Shown here: one piece after another, positions 45,883 through 54,985 of the stretch | Layout of the letters: each line of letters begins with the position of its first letter | Position numbering within the stretch: position 1 is the first letter of the stretch | NCBI RefSeq assembly: GCF_009757775.1 | Contig: NZ_RHLK01000007.1 | Location: 126,869 to 190,868 of the forward strand | Length of the DNA: 64,000 nucleotides | Reading direction: 5' to 3' | Origin: Paenibacillus lutrae | GTDB lineage: Bacteria; Bacillota; Bacilli; Paenibacillales; NBRC-103111 | The notes under the pieces: generated by a model | Database searches by the model: none | What the model was told of the DNA's origin: nothing | What the model saw: only the letters and a program-made list of their open reading frames with translations | Translations under genes and position numbers: made by a program

Positions 45883-47025
45883 TCACCTTCGTTCTAAATC
45901 ATAGGTGTAAGCAAGTAACGCCATCAGGTTGTCGAAAGAATACGCCTGGTTCGCAGCAGTATCCCCGAACCCTCCATTCAGAGGACTGCCCGGGTCTTTG
46001 ACCTGGTACGCATTCATTCTCCGTATACTGTCTTGATAAAGGGACGCATCGCTGATCTCGGCACCGATCATGGCCGTGATCGCGTAAATCGCCGTAGACT
46101 GGACATCCGTTGCCGGCTTGCCCTCCTTTGAATATTGCCCGTACAAAGTTCCTGCCTGCACATGCTCCTTGATATAAGCGATGCTGGCCGGTTTAGTCTC
46201 GCCCGCCTCCGCCAAATGGAGAATGGTCAAAAGCGACTCTACCATTTGGATTTTCTCGGAAGTATACGAATTGGTATTGTACTGAAACCTGGTTTCATAG
46301 AATGGAAAGCTGTCGGACAAATATCCGTTGTGAATCACGGCCTTCATCCCGTCCAGAAGCTTCTGTTTCATCTGCGCCTCAACAGGGAGCTGCTCCAGCG
46401 TCCTGAGATCGATGTAGCACAGCGTAATGAAGAGATTCGTGATGTTATACGTTTCGTCATAGAAATCATAGAGAAGATGATTCTTTACATTCGTTTCATA
46501 GAATCTTTGTCCATATTGGTCCGCTTCCCTGGTGTAGGACACGTCTCCAAAAGCTTTGCCCGCCTCATACAGCGCCCGGATGATCCGTAAATCGTCCACA
46601 GCCGCGTTAAGCGGATATCGCTTGTCCAGCTTGGGGCTGTACCGGTAGCTGAAACCGTGCTTCAGGTCAAAGGTCTGCTTCGCGGTCGTCCATTCCTGAT
46701 CGAAGGAAGCCCGATCTTGGGAATGTGCGTGCACCCGCATCAGCAGTGAGGCCGATTCGCTCAGCACCTCGTGACCCGTCGCCACTTCACGGGACTGATC
46801 CGTGTCCTGATAATTGGTGTATACGCCGAAAGGGCCCTTCATCCGGGCCTTGATGAAATCATACACCTCTTGCTGCCCCGCCTGCATGCCCATGATTTTT
46901 CCATCCGGCTTCACAGGATTAGAACTCACTTCCGGGATTGCTGTGGGCCCTCCCGCCTGTTTATAGAGGACAATTCCGATCAGACACAAAACGACACCGA
47001 TCGCTAAGAACATGCGTTTATTCAA
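45883..47025 (-). CDS. ydaJ: GH8-like membrane-anchored glycoside hydrolase (YdaJ-like)
   Basis: This 380-residue protein has an uncleaved signal or membrane anchor (about 3-22) and an (alpha/alpha)6-barrel region. GHEVLSESASLLMRV matches the GH8 acid site (Glu86 in place of the catalytic Glu) and AAVDDLRIIRALYEAG matches the second GH8 motif (Asp145). Cellulose-type operons normally include such a hydrolase for chain editing. The start is TTG at 47025 after GGGAAGTGATAGG; a frame open to 47082 is also possible. It is the first gene of the operon, and the next gene starts at its stop codon. Confidence 0.82.
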   Translation of the reverse strand: MNKRMFLAIGVVLCLIGIVLYKQAGGPTAIPEVSSNPVKPDGKIMGMQAGQQEVYDFIKARMKGPFGVYTNYQDTDQSREVATGHEVLSESASLLMRVHAHSQDRASFDQEWTTAKQTFDLKHGFSYRYSPKLDKRYPLNAAVDDLRIIRALYEAGKAFGDVSYTREADQYGQRFYETNVKNHLLYDFYDETYNITNLFITLCYIDLRTLEQLPVEAQMKQKLLDGMKAVIHNGYLSDSFPFYETRFQYNTNSYTSEKIQMVESLLTILHLAEAGETKPASIAYIKEHVQAGTLYGQYSKEGKPATDVQSTAIYAITAMIGAEISDASLYQDSIRRMNAYQVKDPGSPLNGGFGDTAANQAYSFDNLMALLAYTYDLERR

Positions 47026-47119
47026 CCTATCACTTCCCTGAACGAAATGGAGCTCCATTCCTTTTCTGCATAATAGAATCATGTACCTTTACAAATAATT
47101 CTACTTCTTAATATTGCCA

Positions 47120-47156
47120 TAAAGTCACAAATTAAAGCAAAGCATTTGTGGCTTTA
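47120..47156. promoter_or_regulatory. Long dyad upstream of the exopolysaccharide operon
   Basis: TAAAGTCACAAAT (47120-47132) and ATTTGTGGCTTTA (47144-47156) match at 12 of 13 positions with an 11-nt centre. The dyad lies 95 bp before the operon start codon, where an operator is expected. No matching regulator gene is adjacent and no clear promoter hexamers could be fixed. Confidence 0.6.
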
Positions 47157-47355
47157 CGGACTAATTTTAAGATTAAATTATGATAAACTTCCTCCTTGTT
47201 CGACTCTAATCGACAGGTATTGTACAGCCCCGAGCGAATATAAACTTACATCATGAATCCTATGACGGGTTGTTTCTTATGAAAAGGAAGCGGATAGGAG
47301 GAGAAGGGGCATTCGGGGTTACTCCGGGTAATACTTATAAAGAAACGGTTATCTT

Positions 47356-47404
47356 CCTTTGACGACGAGATCCATCTTATCGAGCGCAACCGGCAACTCT
47401 GCGG
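47356..47404 (-). pseudogene. Fragment resembling DEAD-box helicase motif-I region
   Basis: On the minus strand the frame AELPVALDKMDLVVKGR ends in TAA. It matches [17 protein letters not shown] of DbpA in this window. A 17-bp stretch (TTGACGACGAGATCCAT) is identical to dbpA at about 38188-38204. It is too short to function and is probably a relic or shared codon use in a lost helicase paralogue. The rest of 47157-47436 shows no gene. Confidence 0.4.
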
Positions 47405-47436
47405 AAATACCGCCAACCAGAAAGGTGTGAGCTGCT

Positions 47437-49665
47437 ATGCTTCAGTTAAACGTGATTCGCACTGGCTTCTTATTGGGCATTTCTCTGGTGCTCTCAGCCA
47501 TTATTTATTTCTTCGCAGCCAACTGGGGCGGACTGGATCGAATAGAGAAGGTCCTGCTATCTGCCGGGCTGGTTCTCCTGTTCTACGGCCTATGCTTCAT
47601 CTGGTCACGATTTCGGGGGATGCTCGGTCACCACACGTTCCTCTCTAATCTGTTTCTGGCCGGCGGCTGCATCGCTTTCGGAATATCTGTCGCCCTGCTC
47701 GGACAAATCTATAACTCTCATGCGGACAGCTATGGCTTATTCCTCATCTGGTCGGTTCCGGCCCTGTTATTCGCCTGGATTACCCGGTATAGCCCGTTCT
47801 ATCTCCTGTCTTACGTCCTGATCCATCTAACCTTATGGTTCTATTTCTATCCCTCTGCCATATTCTACGAACACCGGGATGAGAAATTGATGCTGATCGG
47901 CGTCCTGTTCGCTGTAATCAACCTGGTTGTGTTTGTATGGACGGAAAGAGAAAGGCTGCAGTCGGCTCCTTTAAAATTTATAAGCTTCATCATCTTCCAT
48001 CTCTCCTTACTATTTCTAACGGACTCTACCAAATTTGAAAACGCCGGATTGTGGATGAATATTCCTTGTATAGCCGCCATCTCCGCCGGATTCTACTACT
48101 TTACGAAGATCCGGTTAAACAAAATGTATCTCACCCTGAATGCCTTGGCGGCATCCGCCTTCGCTGTGTTTAAATTTTTCGAGCTTGCGGCCGCCTACTC
48201 ATCCACTGCCTTTTTCGTGTACGGATTGGTTTTTGTGGCACTGCTGCTGACGGCAAATGCGTGGTTTTTCCGGTACCTGAATAAACTTGACAGACAAGAA
48301 TCAGAATCTGCTGCTGAGCATACTCATCAGGATGCCCCCCCTGAACAGAGCAGCGCGCTTGTAGGGAAAATAGTTTCTTCCATCGTCACCGTAATCGGCG
48401 TCATTATCGGAAGCGTCTCCTTGCTCGGGGTTGTGCTGCTCGCAACCGATGCCCGCGATCCGGAGAATACGATATTCATGCTGTCCTTGTTCTTTATTAT
48501 TCCGATGGTCTTGATCCCCCGGATGAATGCAGCCGTGCGCTACACTCTGCTCACAATCGGATACATAGCGGGATTGCTCTCCCTTGTACTAATCGACAAA
48601 CCCGTGTTATCTAGTCTGTTTCTGATTCTTTCTATCGCAGGCTGGCTGCGTATGGAGGGGAGAATCCAGCGGCTGTTTACGTACGCACTTACCCATATTA
48701 ATCTCGCTGTTCTTATTTATCAGCTGCTCAGCCCCAAGTATGAGGAGTTTGCGGCCATCGTGCTCATCCTGTTCGTGCTGAATGCTGTCATGCACCTCTA
48801 CAGCTATTCGCTAAAGAAAGACACACTGTGGCAGCCTGTCCGGGAAAGCAGCTTATTCTTCGCTCTCCTGTTTCTATTCTGGCTGACCTTTCTGGATGAT
48901 ATCTTCCCTTATTCCCGGGCCCTCTTTACCGTTCTTAATTTCCTGCTGGTAACTTTCCTGGTATTTCTGTATATTCGCCAGAACAAAACGGCATATGCGT
49001 ACATGAGTCTCTTCTTCTGGTTCAGCTTCCTCGTCTACAAGTATTATGATTTGCTGTGGAACCTGCTTCACAAATCGGTAACATTAGCCCTGCTCGGCTT
49101 ACTCACTTTTGCAGTCACTTATATCGCAGCCCGCCGTACGGGAGCAAACGATACAAGTACGAGCGTCAGCTTCGTGCGCGCAAGTCCCCTGCTGATCACC
49201 GTCACGATTGTGCTCCAGCTTGGATTTATCGGCTATCAGGCGGCTGCCTATGAGTCTCTACTGAAGAACGGAACTTCCATCAAACTGGAAATCGAGCCGC
49301 TCGACCCCAGATCTTTACTCCAGGGCGATTACGTGAATCTGAGGTACACCATCTCATCGCCAGCGCAGTCCACGACCGGACGCCTGGATCAGGAGAGCAG
49401 CCAAAGTAAGGTGAAGGTGGTGCTGGTGCCGGATAAGGACGGCATCTATACGTTCGGGCACTTCTTAGCGGAAGGGGACACACTGGCCGGCGGAGAAGTC
49501 GTCATTAACGGGGAAATGAGCGGAGGGCGCTTCATTTACTACGGTATCGAAACTTATTTTGTGCCTGAAGGAACCGGCTTGGAAGTCGAGCGCAATGCCC
49601 GGTATGCTTACGTAAGGGTTAATGCTGACGGCGACGCACGGATCGAGAAATTAGCCCGGGATTGA
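47437..49665 (+). CDS. DUF2157 - GDYXXLXY membrane protein
   Basis: This 742-residue protein has about eighteen to twenty membrane spans in its first 560 residues. The DUF2157 hallmark region is near the start (FAANWGGLDRIEKVLLSAG, FLAGGCIAFGISVALLGQIY). The C-terminal outside domain carries LLQGDYVNLRY, the GDYXXLXY signature. The two domains are often encoded by neighbouring genes; here they are one chain. The function is unknown. AAAGGTGTGAG precedes the ATG at 47437. It is divergent from the exopolysaccharide operon and convergent with the hexosaminidase gene. Confidence 0.85.
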   Translation: MLQLNVIRTGFLLGISLVLSAIIYFFAANWGGLDRIEKVLLSAGLVLLFYGLCFIWSRFRGMLGHHTFLSNLFLAGGCIAFGISVALLGQIYNSHADSYGLFLIWSVPALLFAWITRYSPFYLLSYVLIHLTLWFYFYPSAIFYEHRDEKLMLIGVLFAVINLVVFVWTERERLQSAPLKFISFIIFHLSLLFLTDSTKFENAGLWMNIPCIAAISAGFYYFTKIRLNKMYLTLNALAASAFAVFKFFELAAAYSSTAFFVYGLVFVALLLTANAWFFRYLNKLDRQESESAAEHTHQDAPPEQSSALVGKIVSSIVTVIGVIIGSVSLLGVVLLATDARDPENTIFMLSLFFIIPMVLIPRMNAAVRYTLLTIGYIAGLLSLVLIDKPVLSSLFLILSIAGWLRMEGRIQRLFTYALTHINLAVLIYQLLSPKYEEFAAIVLILFVLNAVMHLYSYSLKKDTLWQPVRESSLFFALLFLFWLTFLDDIFPYSRALFTVLNFLLVTFLVFLYIRQNKTAYAYMSLFFWFSFLVYKYYDLLWNLLHKSVTLALLGLLTFAVTYIAARRTGANDTSTSVSFVRASPLLITVTIVLQLGFIGYQAAAYESLLKNGTSIKLEIEPLDPRSLLQGDYVNLRYTISSPAQSTTGRLDQESSQSKVKVVLVPDKDGIYTFGHFLAEGDTLAGGEVVINGEMSGGRFIYYGIETYFVPEGTGLEVERNARYAYVRVNADGDARIEKLARD

Positions 49666-49700
49666 CAAGTGAACGCACCCGAAGACAATCTCCTATAAAA

Positions 49701-49736
49701 CAAAGAAGATCTGTCCCGGCGGACAGATCTTCTTTG
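49701..49736. terminator. Bidirectional terminator
   Basis: CAAAGAAGATCTGTCC (49701-49716) and GGACAGATCTTCTTTG (49721-49736) are perfect 16-bp arms with a CGGC loop, lying between two convergent genes. Confidence 0.88.
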
Positions 49737-49749
49737 TTCGTATCGTCTA

Positions 49750-51669
49750 TCAGAACGGATTCATCACATGGAAGAAGACGTTCGGCGAAGCCATCCGGTA
49801 GTAGAAGCTGCTCCAGCCTACACCCTTGTTCGTGAAGCGGTTGGTCGTGCTGAACAGCAGTCGTTCCTGCTCCAGCTCTTCAATCCGCTGGATCTTGCCG
49901 TCGACATAGTCGAAGATCCGCTGCGAAGCCGTGTCCAGACGATTGATAACACCGCCGTAACGGATGTCGATGACTTCCCAGCCGAAAGGCTTGAACATGC
50001 TCAGCCACTGGGTGCGGTGAGCAGCCCGGAGCGCCTTCACCGCATCGGAGATCTCAGGAAGCACTTCGGAGGCGATGCGCTTCATTGTGTCTTGATCGCC
50101 GGCATCGTAGGCCCGTTTCAGCTCAATGCCGATCTCGCTCTTGCGTCTCAGCACGCCGGCCAGCTTCTCCGGCACGTCGAAGATATAATCCAGCTTGGCG
50201 TCCGCATCGCGTCTGCTGCGGATATCCTGCTCCACCTTCGCGTAGTGGGCGGACATTTCCAGTCCCTCGATCTGCTTATCGAATAGCCCGAGCAGCACAT
50301 CCTGATAGAGAAGGAACTTCGAAGGATTGCTCTGCTTGCAGTTGTCCGGCTCGGAGCCCGGAGTCTCATCAAGGTATTTCATCTGCAGGAATGCATCCGC
50401 TTCAATACCGGTGCAGAACTTCACCCGCTCCGCCAGCTTCTCCCAATCCGGAGAACCCTCTGTATATGCGTGCTCCGCATAGAACTGCAGGCCGAGCAGC
50501 GCGATATAAGGGTTGCTCTCCATTCCGTCGTCGCCCCACATGGTTGCATAGGCTTCACGGATGCCCTGCTTCTTGGATACGTTCAAGGCTACGTCTGAAG
50601 CTTTCAGGGACAGACCGTAGTTTACGCCGAACGTATTAAACACCCATACGCCCCCGGCGTACACCAGATTGCAGCCAAGCGGCTGGTGCTGGGCGATTTG
50701 GCTCAGGTAGTCTTCTTCCTCGGTATGGTTGTAATCCCAATAGACCATATCCACGTCCTTTGGAATACGGCGCGCCATTTCCTCCGGAATTTGTGTACTC
50801 TTATCGTAGTGGTCGCTGCCTGTTCCGGAAGCAAGCTTCAGGAACATGTCGCTCCACATCATGGCCTTCAGGCCCTTGCGGCGTGTAATTTCCAGCACCT
50901 TGTCCAGGTGCGAGACCATGATATCGAACCGGCTCGTGTAGCCGTTCTTATCCAGGTATTTACCACGGCCCAATTCCTCCGCTTCATCCATCCCGATATG
51001 GATTTTACGGCTGCGGAAAGGAGCGCTTGCGGCGCTGATCATCTTCTCTACCAGTTCATCTGTTTTATCATAACCGACTAGCAAAGCGCCTTTGGTGTCT
51101 TTATATTCTTTGACAGGCTCCCACTTCAGGAATTCTTCCAGGTGAGCCAGAGTTTGAATGCTGGGAAATGCTTCAATGCCGAATTGATCGGCGTAATCGT
51201 CAATTTCTTTGAGCTCCGCTTGTGTATAGCGACCGCGCATATACCCGAAATACGGCTCATCGTTAATTTCGTAGGTGTCCTCCAGATACAGCATCACCGT
51301 GTTCATGCCCATCAAAGCCATTTTACGGAGCATGAGTTTGAAGCTATCCACCGTCAGAACGGCGTTGCGGGATAAATCAAACATCGGTCCTACGGTATCC
51401 AGATGCTGCTGCTCCCGGATCTGGAACGCCTCACCGTTTGTGCCATGCTGCACAAGCAGACCCAGTGCCCGGAAAAACTGATGTTTGCGGCTATAACGTA
51501 TGTATGCTTTCGTATTCGCCTGATCCAGGCCCACTTCCAAATCGCCTTCGGATGACCGCTCAACCTGAACAGCTAAGCCGTCCTCCGCTTCCCGGGCCCC
51601 AATCTCCTGAAGCAGGATTCCAATTCCGGGCTGCAATTCTGCCAAATCTCCATGAAAACGCAGTTTCAT
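49750..51669 (-). CDS. Glycoside hydrolase family 20 beta-N-acetylhexosaminidase
   Basis: This 639-residue protein has a short N-terminal domain (about 1-90) and a TIM barrel with the GH20 catalytic pair Asp228-Glu229 in HIGMDEAEELGRG. Supporting segments are FDLSRNAVLTVDSFKLML, MNTVMLYLEDTYEI, QTLAHLEEFLKW, MMWSDMFLKL and ATMWGDDG. A helical C-terminal region of about 200 residues follows. There is no signal peptide, so it acts on imported N-acetylhexosamine oligosaccharides. It resembles cytoplasmic GH20 enzymes of Paenibacillus that act on glycolipid or chito-oligosaccharide ends. The start ATG at 51669 follows AGGAGGCATACACA. Confidence 0.92.
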   Translation of the reverse strand: MKLRFHGDLAELQPGIGILLQEIGAREAEDGLAVQVERSSEGDLEVGLDQANTKAYIRYSRKHQFFRALGLLVQHGTNGEAFQIREQQHLDTVGPMFDLSRNAVLTVDSFKLMLRKMALMGMNTVMLYLEDTYEINDEPYFGYMRGRYTQAELKEIDDYADQFGIEAFPSIQTLAHLEEFLKWEPVKEYKDTKGALLVGYDKTDELVEKMISAASAPFRSRKIHIGMDEAEELGRGKYLDKNGYTSRFDIMVSHLDKVLEITRRKGLKAMMWSDMFLKLASGTGSDHYDKSTQIPEEMARRIPKDVDMVYWDYNHTEEEDYLSQIAQHQPLGCNLVYAGGVWVFNTFGVNYGLSLKASDVALNVSKKQGIREAYATMWGDDGMESNPYIALLGLQFYAEHAYTEGSPDWEKLAERVKFCTGIEADAFLQMKYLDETPGSEPDNCKQSNPSKFLLYQDVLLGLFDKQIEGLEMSAHYAKVEQDIRSRRDADAKLDYIFDVPEKLAGVLRRKSEIGIELKRAYDAGDQDTMKRIASEVLPEISDAVKALRAAHRTQWLSMFKPFGWEVIDIRYGGVINRLDTASQRIFDYVDGKIQRIEELEQERLLFSTTNRFTNKGVGWSSFYYRMASPNVFFHVMNPF

Positions 51670-51849
51670 TGTGTATGCCTCCTAAACAAGTATGGTTTCA
51701 TTTTAAAAACTTGGGGGACCAGCTTCTCTATCTCTATGTAAGTGTCACAAATTTTTACACTTTTCTTATTATATTTGATATCTTCACGCTTGGGGAGAGT
51801 AAACTGAAATTGCGTTCCTTTTAGCATGGATCGGCTTTATTCTCCGGCA

Positions 51850-52000
51850 CTTGCCAGCAGATCCAAGCCTGTCCCGGCAGGTTCAGGCGAATTTTATCTC
51901 TACGATTTTACCGCGTTCTTCAAAACCGATTGTCCGATACACTTTATTGGAGTCCGGATTCTTCAGATCCGCATATAACATAGCCTGTAAGCGTTCTTTC
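51850..52000. repeat. Left copy of a near-identical 150-bp duplicate (partner 53513-53663)
   Basis: From CTTGCCAGCAGATCCAAG onward, this segment and 53513-53663 differ at only a few positions. They cover the 3' flank and 3' end of the two GNAT copies. The offset is 1,663 bp, which gives the length of the original tandem duplication unit. Confidence 0.92.
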
Positions 52001-52424
52001 TTGGACAAAGCCGTCCAGCGTATTGCCCCCTTAACATGAAGAGGCTTGTTAACTTGAGTCCATACATACGACTGCATGCCGATGTGAATAGTGTGGGGAA
52101 CGTTATAGTACCTGCAGTACATTTCGGCAAAAGACTGTACGACTTCACTGTCTCCCCTAATACCGGGTAGAGGTACACCTTTCAAATTATAAGCGAATTC
52201 CAGGTTTAACAGAATCCCTCTCATCATGACTGAGTCTCTTTTGACACCCAAATCCATCCCTTATGTCCGGGATTCTGTGCAAAGAAAGCTTTTCGGACTG
52301 GTCTAACAAGACACTTGGCCTTCTCCGCCTCCTGAATAAGGTAGAACATATTGTAGACACCTCATCATCTCTAAATAGATCCTGATCTAAACCCCCGTCG
52401 TTCTCAACAAATTTCTCCAACATG
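51883..52424 (-). pseudogene. Decayed GNAT acetyltransferase copy
   Basis: On the minus strand from the ATG at 52424 the product starts MLEKFVENDGGLDQDLF, then needs a frameshift to continue FYLIQEAEKAKCLVRPVRKA and FFAQNPGHKGWIWVSK. A second open part runs LKGVPLPGIRGDSEVVQ to KGAIRWTALS and then joins directly to KKERLQAMLYADLKNPDSNK. Compared with the intact copy at 53546-54355, about 90 codons holding the acetyl-CoA-binding core are deleted in frame. It is therefore non-functional. Confidence 0.88.
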
Positions 52425-52849
52425 GCCGGTCTCCCCTCCGCTAGTTCAAAAAACATAGAGCCCCGCCCTTCTATTGACAGGGCTAGCACTAACAATCTAA
52501 ATATACCAGCATGTAGCGCCAGTTCTGACTGCCGCTACACTCACACATCACCCTCATCGTCAATAAATATTCGTTCCTGATCCCTATATAAACAGAAGAC
52601 AACTGATTTTTAGCCACGAAAAAAACACCCTTCCCAGAAAGTCGGATATTCGCTTTATCGCCTCTGAATATTTTTTTATTTCCATGAAAATAAAGGCACA
52701 AAAAAGATTAACTTCCAATAATTATAGTGGTACTATAGAACTAAGAGATAAAAGAAACTAATCTATACATAGGACTTACTGACCAACAATGCACTAGATT
52801 AAACCTTAATCTCCCAATTATGTTCTAATTATGAAAGGGTGTTTTGACA

Positions 52850-53164
52850 GTGAGAGTACATTTAAAAACTGAGGCTGGATTAATGAAGGAGGTTAAGGTT
52901 GGTTTCAGTTGGACTACCTTCTTTTTTGGATTCTTTCCTGCCTTGTTCCGTGGAGATCTGAAGTGGGCAGCCATTATGTTCCTTATTTCTCTAATTTTAG
53001 GAGCCTTTACTATCGGCTTCGGCGCTGCAGTTAGCGGTATTGTTTTTTCTTTTGTCTACAATAAAATCTACATCAAAGAATTGATCGAAAAGGGTTACCG
53101 GCCTGCTAACGAAGAAGCTAGAGCCATATTAGAAAACAAAGCCATTGTTTCCCGCTATGCTTAA
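52850..53164 (+). CDS. DUF2628/HrgC-like small membrane protein
   Basis: This 104-residue protein has a polar start and then VKVGFSWTTFFFGFFPALFR, GDLKWAAIMFLISLILGAFT and IGFGAAVSGIVFSFVYNKIY, giving two or three membrane spans. An acidic/basic tail ends it. This pattern fits DUF2628/HrgC-like proteins of unknown role. The GTG at 52850 is 8 nt after AAAGGGTG and is preferred over the TTG at 52844. It sits inside the duplicated GNAT-ypfJ segment but has no counterpart in the other copy. A terminator follows. The 52425-52849 gap shows no other gene. Confidence 0.65.
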   Translation: MRVHLKTEAGLMKEVKVGFSWTTFFFGFFPALFRGDLKWAAIMFLISLILGAFTIGFGAAVSGIVFSFVYNKIYIKELIEKGYRPANEEARAILENKAIVSRYA

Positions 53165-53172
53165 TTACAAAC

Positions 53173-53206
53173 GGCTCTGATCGCCTTATGCGACAGAGCC
53201 TTTTTT
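53173..53206 (+). terminator. Intrinsic terminator of the HrgC-like gene
   Basis: GGCTCTG/CAGAGCC and an inner TCGC/GCGA form the stem, followed by six T. Confidence 0.9.
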
Positions 53207-53299
53207 CTACACAGCTGCCGGATCGGAATCACGACAATCGATTCACCCAGTTTAGGTTGTAACAATCTTCAACGTAAGTCCCGTTTATAAATTCTATCA

Positions 53300-53512
53300 A
53301 CTTCGGGTATATGACTATTAAAAGAACTGCCAAGGTGCAGTCCCACACGTAAGTGACCCAATGAAGTGGAGAGGCAGACAGGGTAGTACGAGCCTTGAAG
53401 ATCGTAGAGGAATGAGCGCCGGTGGTAAACGACGGGATTGTTTTAATTATCGTTGCTGATCGTAACTCTGCTGAGCGGCAATCCCAAGAATCTCCTGAGC
53501 AGCTTGCATGAA
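53300..53512 (+). pseudogene. 5' fragment of a second ypfJ copy
   Basis: The segment aligns with the leader and first 50 codons of the intact ypfJ at 54920-55140. It shares ACTTCGGGTATATGACTA and an ATG at 53361 reading MKWRGRQGSTSLEDRRGMSA, then loses frame near GGTAAACGACGG. It ends at 53512, where the 3' flank of the GNAT gene begins. It is the truncated right end of the first unit of a tandem duplication. Confidence 0.85.
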
Positions 53513-53663
53513 CTTGCCAGCAGATCCAAGCCTGTCCCGGCAGGTTTAGGAAAATTTTATCTCTACGATTTTACCGCGTTCTTCAAAACCGATTGTCCGA
53601 TACACTTTATTGGAGTCCGGATTCTTCAGATCCGCATATAACATAGCCTGTAAGCGTTCTTTC
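53513..53663. repeat. Right copy of the 150-bp duplicate (partner 51850-52000)
   Basis: See the left copy. Here the segment leads into the intact GNAT gene, and its left border is the fusion point with the ypfJ fragment. Confidence 0.92.
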
Positions 53664-54355
53664 TCCAGGATCTCGCACAGCTCGGCCACCAGGGCGCTGG
53701 CATATCCTTTTTTACGCATAGGCTTGGGGGTATAGACTTGGTTGATTCGTCCATGTCTCGGGGAGCGATGGGCTATATTCGCCATAGATACGGGTTTGCC
53801 GTCTACGATCCACAAATATAAATTGCCCGTGCCCACCAATTTTGCGGCACCGGAAATTTGACCGGCCGCTTCGACCGTGATCCCGTAAGCACCTTCCAGA
53901 AAGCCCGCCATATACTCCGCAATCGTCCTCACATCAGACAAAACCGCCCGGCGTACTGCCCCCCGAACATCAAGGGGCTTATTAACCTTAGGACATACAT
54001 ACGACTGCATGCCGATGTGAATATGGTGGGGAACGTTATAGTACCGGGAGTACATTTCAGCAAAAGACTGTACGACTCCGCCGTCTCCCGAAATACCCGG
54101 TAAGGGCACGCCTTTCATCGAATCCACGAACTCCAGGGTAACAGCACTTCTTTGTTCGTAGTCCAGATCCCTTGATACCCACAGCCATGCATTATGACCG
54201 GGGGTCTGGGCCAATAGAGCTTTCCTATCGGGCGTTGTGAGGCATCTGGCCCTCTCTCCCTCCCGGATAAGGTAGATCAGATTGTAGGGGATTTCATCAC
54301 ATTTAAACAGCTCCTGATCTAATATGCCGCCGATTTCACCGGACTTCTCTACCAT
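53546..54355 (-). CDS. GNAT-family N-acetyltransferase
   Basis: This 269-residue protein has an N-terminal region of about 120 residues of a type found in paired GNAT proteins. The acetyltransferase domain (about 130-265) has LYLWIVDGKPVSMANIAHRS and GRINQVYTPKPMRKKGYASA, whose R-K-K-G-Y-A is the pyrophosphate loop, followed by LQAMLYADLKNPDSNKVYRT and IGFEERGKIVEI. The substrate is unknown. The ATG at 54355 follows AAGGAGGGGGG. It is the intact copy of a tandem duplicate whose partner lies at 51883-52424. Confidence 0.88.
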   Translation of the reverse strand: MVEKSGEIGGILDQELFKCDEIPYNLIYLIREGERARCLTTPDRKALLAQTPGHNAWLWVSRDLDYEQRSAVTLEFVDSMKGVPLPGISGDGGVVQSFAEMYSRYYNVPHHIHIGMQSYVCPKVNKPLDVRGAVRRAVLSDVRTIAEYMAGFLEGAYGITVEAAGQISGAAKLVGTGNLYLWIVDGKPVSMANIAHRSPRHGRINQVYTPKPMRKKGYASALVAELCEILEKERLQAMLYADLKNPDSNKVYRTIGFEERGKIVEIKFS

Positions 54356-54985
54356 TCGCCGCCCCCCTCCTTTACTGGTCTATCGTACGAAGACCCCTGC
54401 TCTCTGTGAGCAGAGCTTCCGCCGTAAACTACACGGATGCACGGTCATTCTGGCACCGGCAGCTGTCTATACAGTTAAACAGGCCTAAGCACTGTCTTTG
54501 ATTTACCCGCACTTGGATAAAGTAGTATTCAGTCTACCTAGGTTCAATTTTCCCGTCAAGGATTTTCGGCGCCGTTTACTTAGGGCCTCTCTATTCACGC
54601 CTTTGCAGAAACAGGCCGCATATTCTCGCTATAAGCCGGCAGGCCCCCTCCCATTTCTTTACATCCTTTATTAAAATAGAAGGAATTGATTGAGCCGGGA
54701 AAGGATGATCGAAATGCCGGAACGTAGCAGCATGCTGTTGGCGGAGGTCCGGACAGCTTGGAATTGAACAAGAATACAGCGGCCGGGCTGAAGAAGCCGA
54801 GCCGCCATCGGCGGGGAAAGGCCAGATAGAACGCAGTTTTATGCATGGCCTACATCTCCGTCCGCCCCTTCATCGACAAGTACCGTTTATTCCCTCGACT
54901 AAAATCTACTAACTTCGGGTATATGACTAATAAAGAACAGCACATGGCGCAGTCTCGCACGAATGTGACCCGAGGAGGAGCAGCA
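54356..54985. other. Intergenic region between the GNAT gene and ypfJ
   Basis: This 630-bp stretch between divergent genes has no gene I can support. Some short frames are open, including a 20-codon frame near 54709 after GGGAAAGG, but none looks protein-like. The last 70 bp (from about 54915) match the leader of the ypfJ fragment at 53300. Confidence 0.5.

Noticed and set aside
54595-54846. An 83-codon minus-strand frame between the GNAT gene and ypfJ
   Set aside because: No ribosome site, no domain, and a composition typical of a chance frame.
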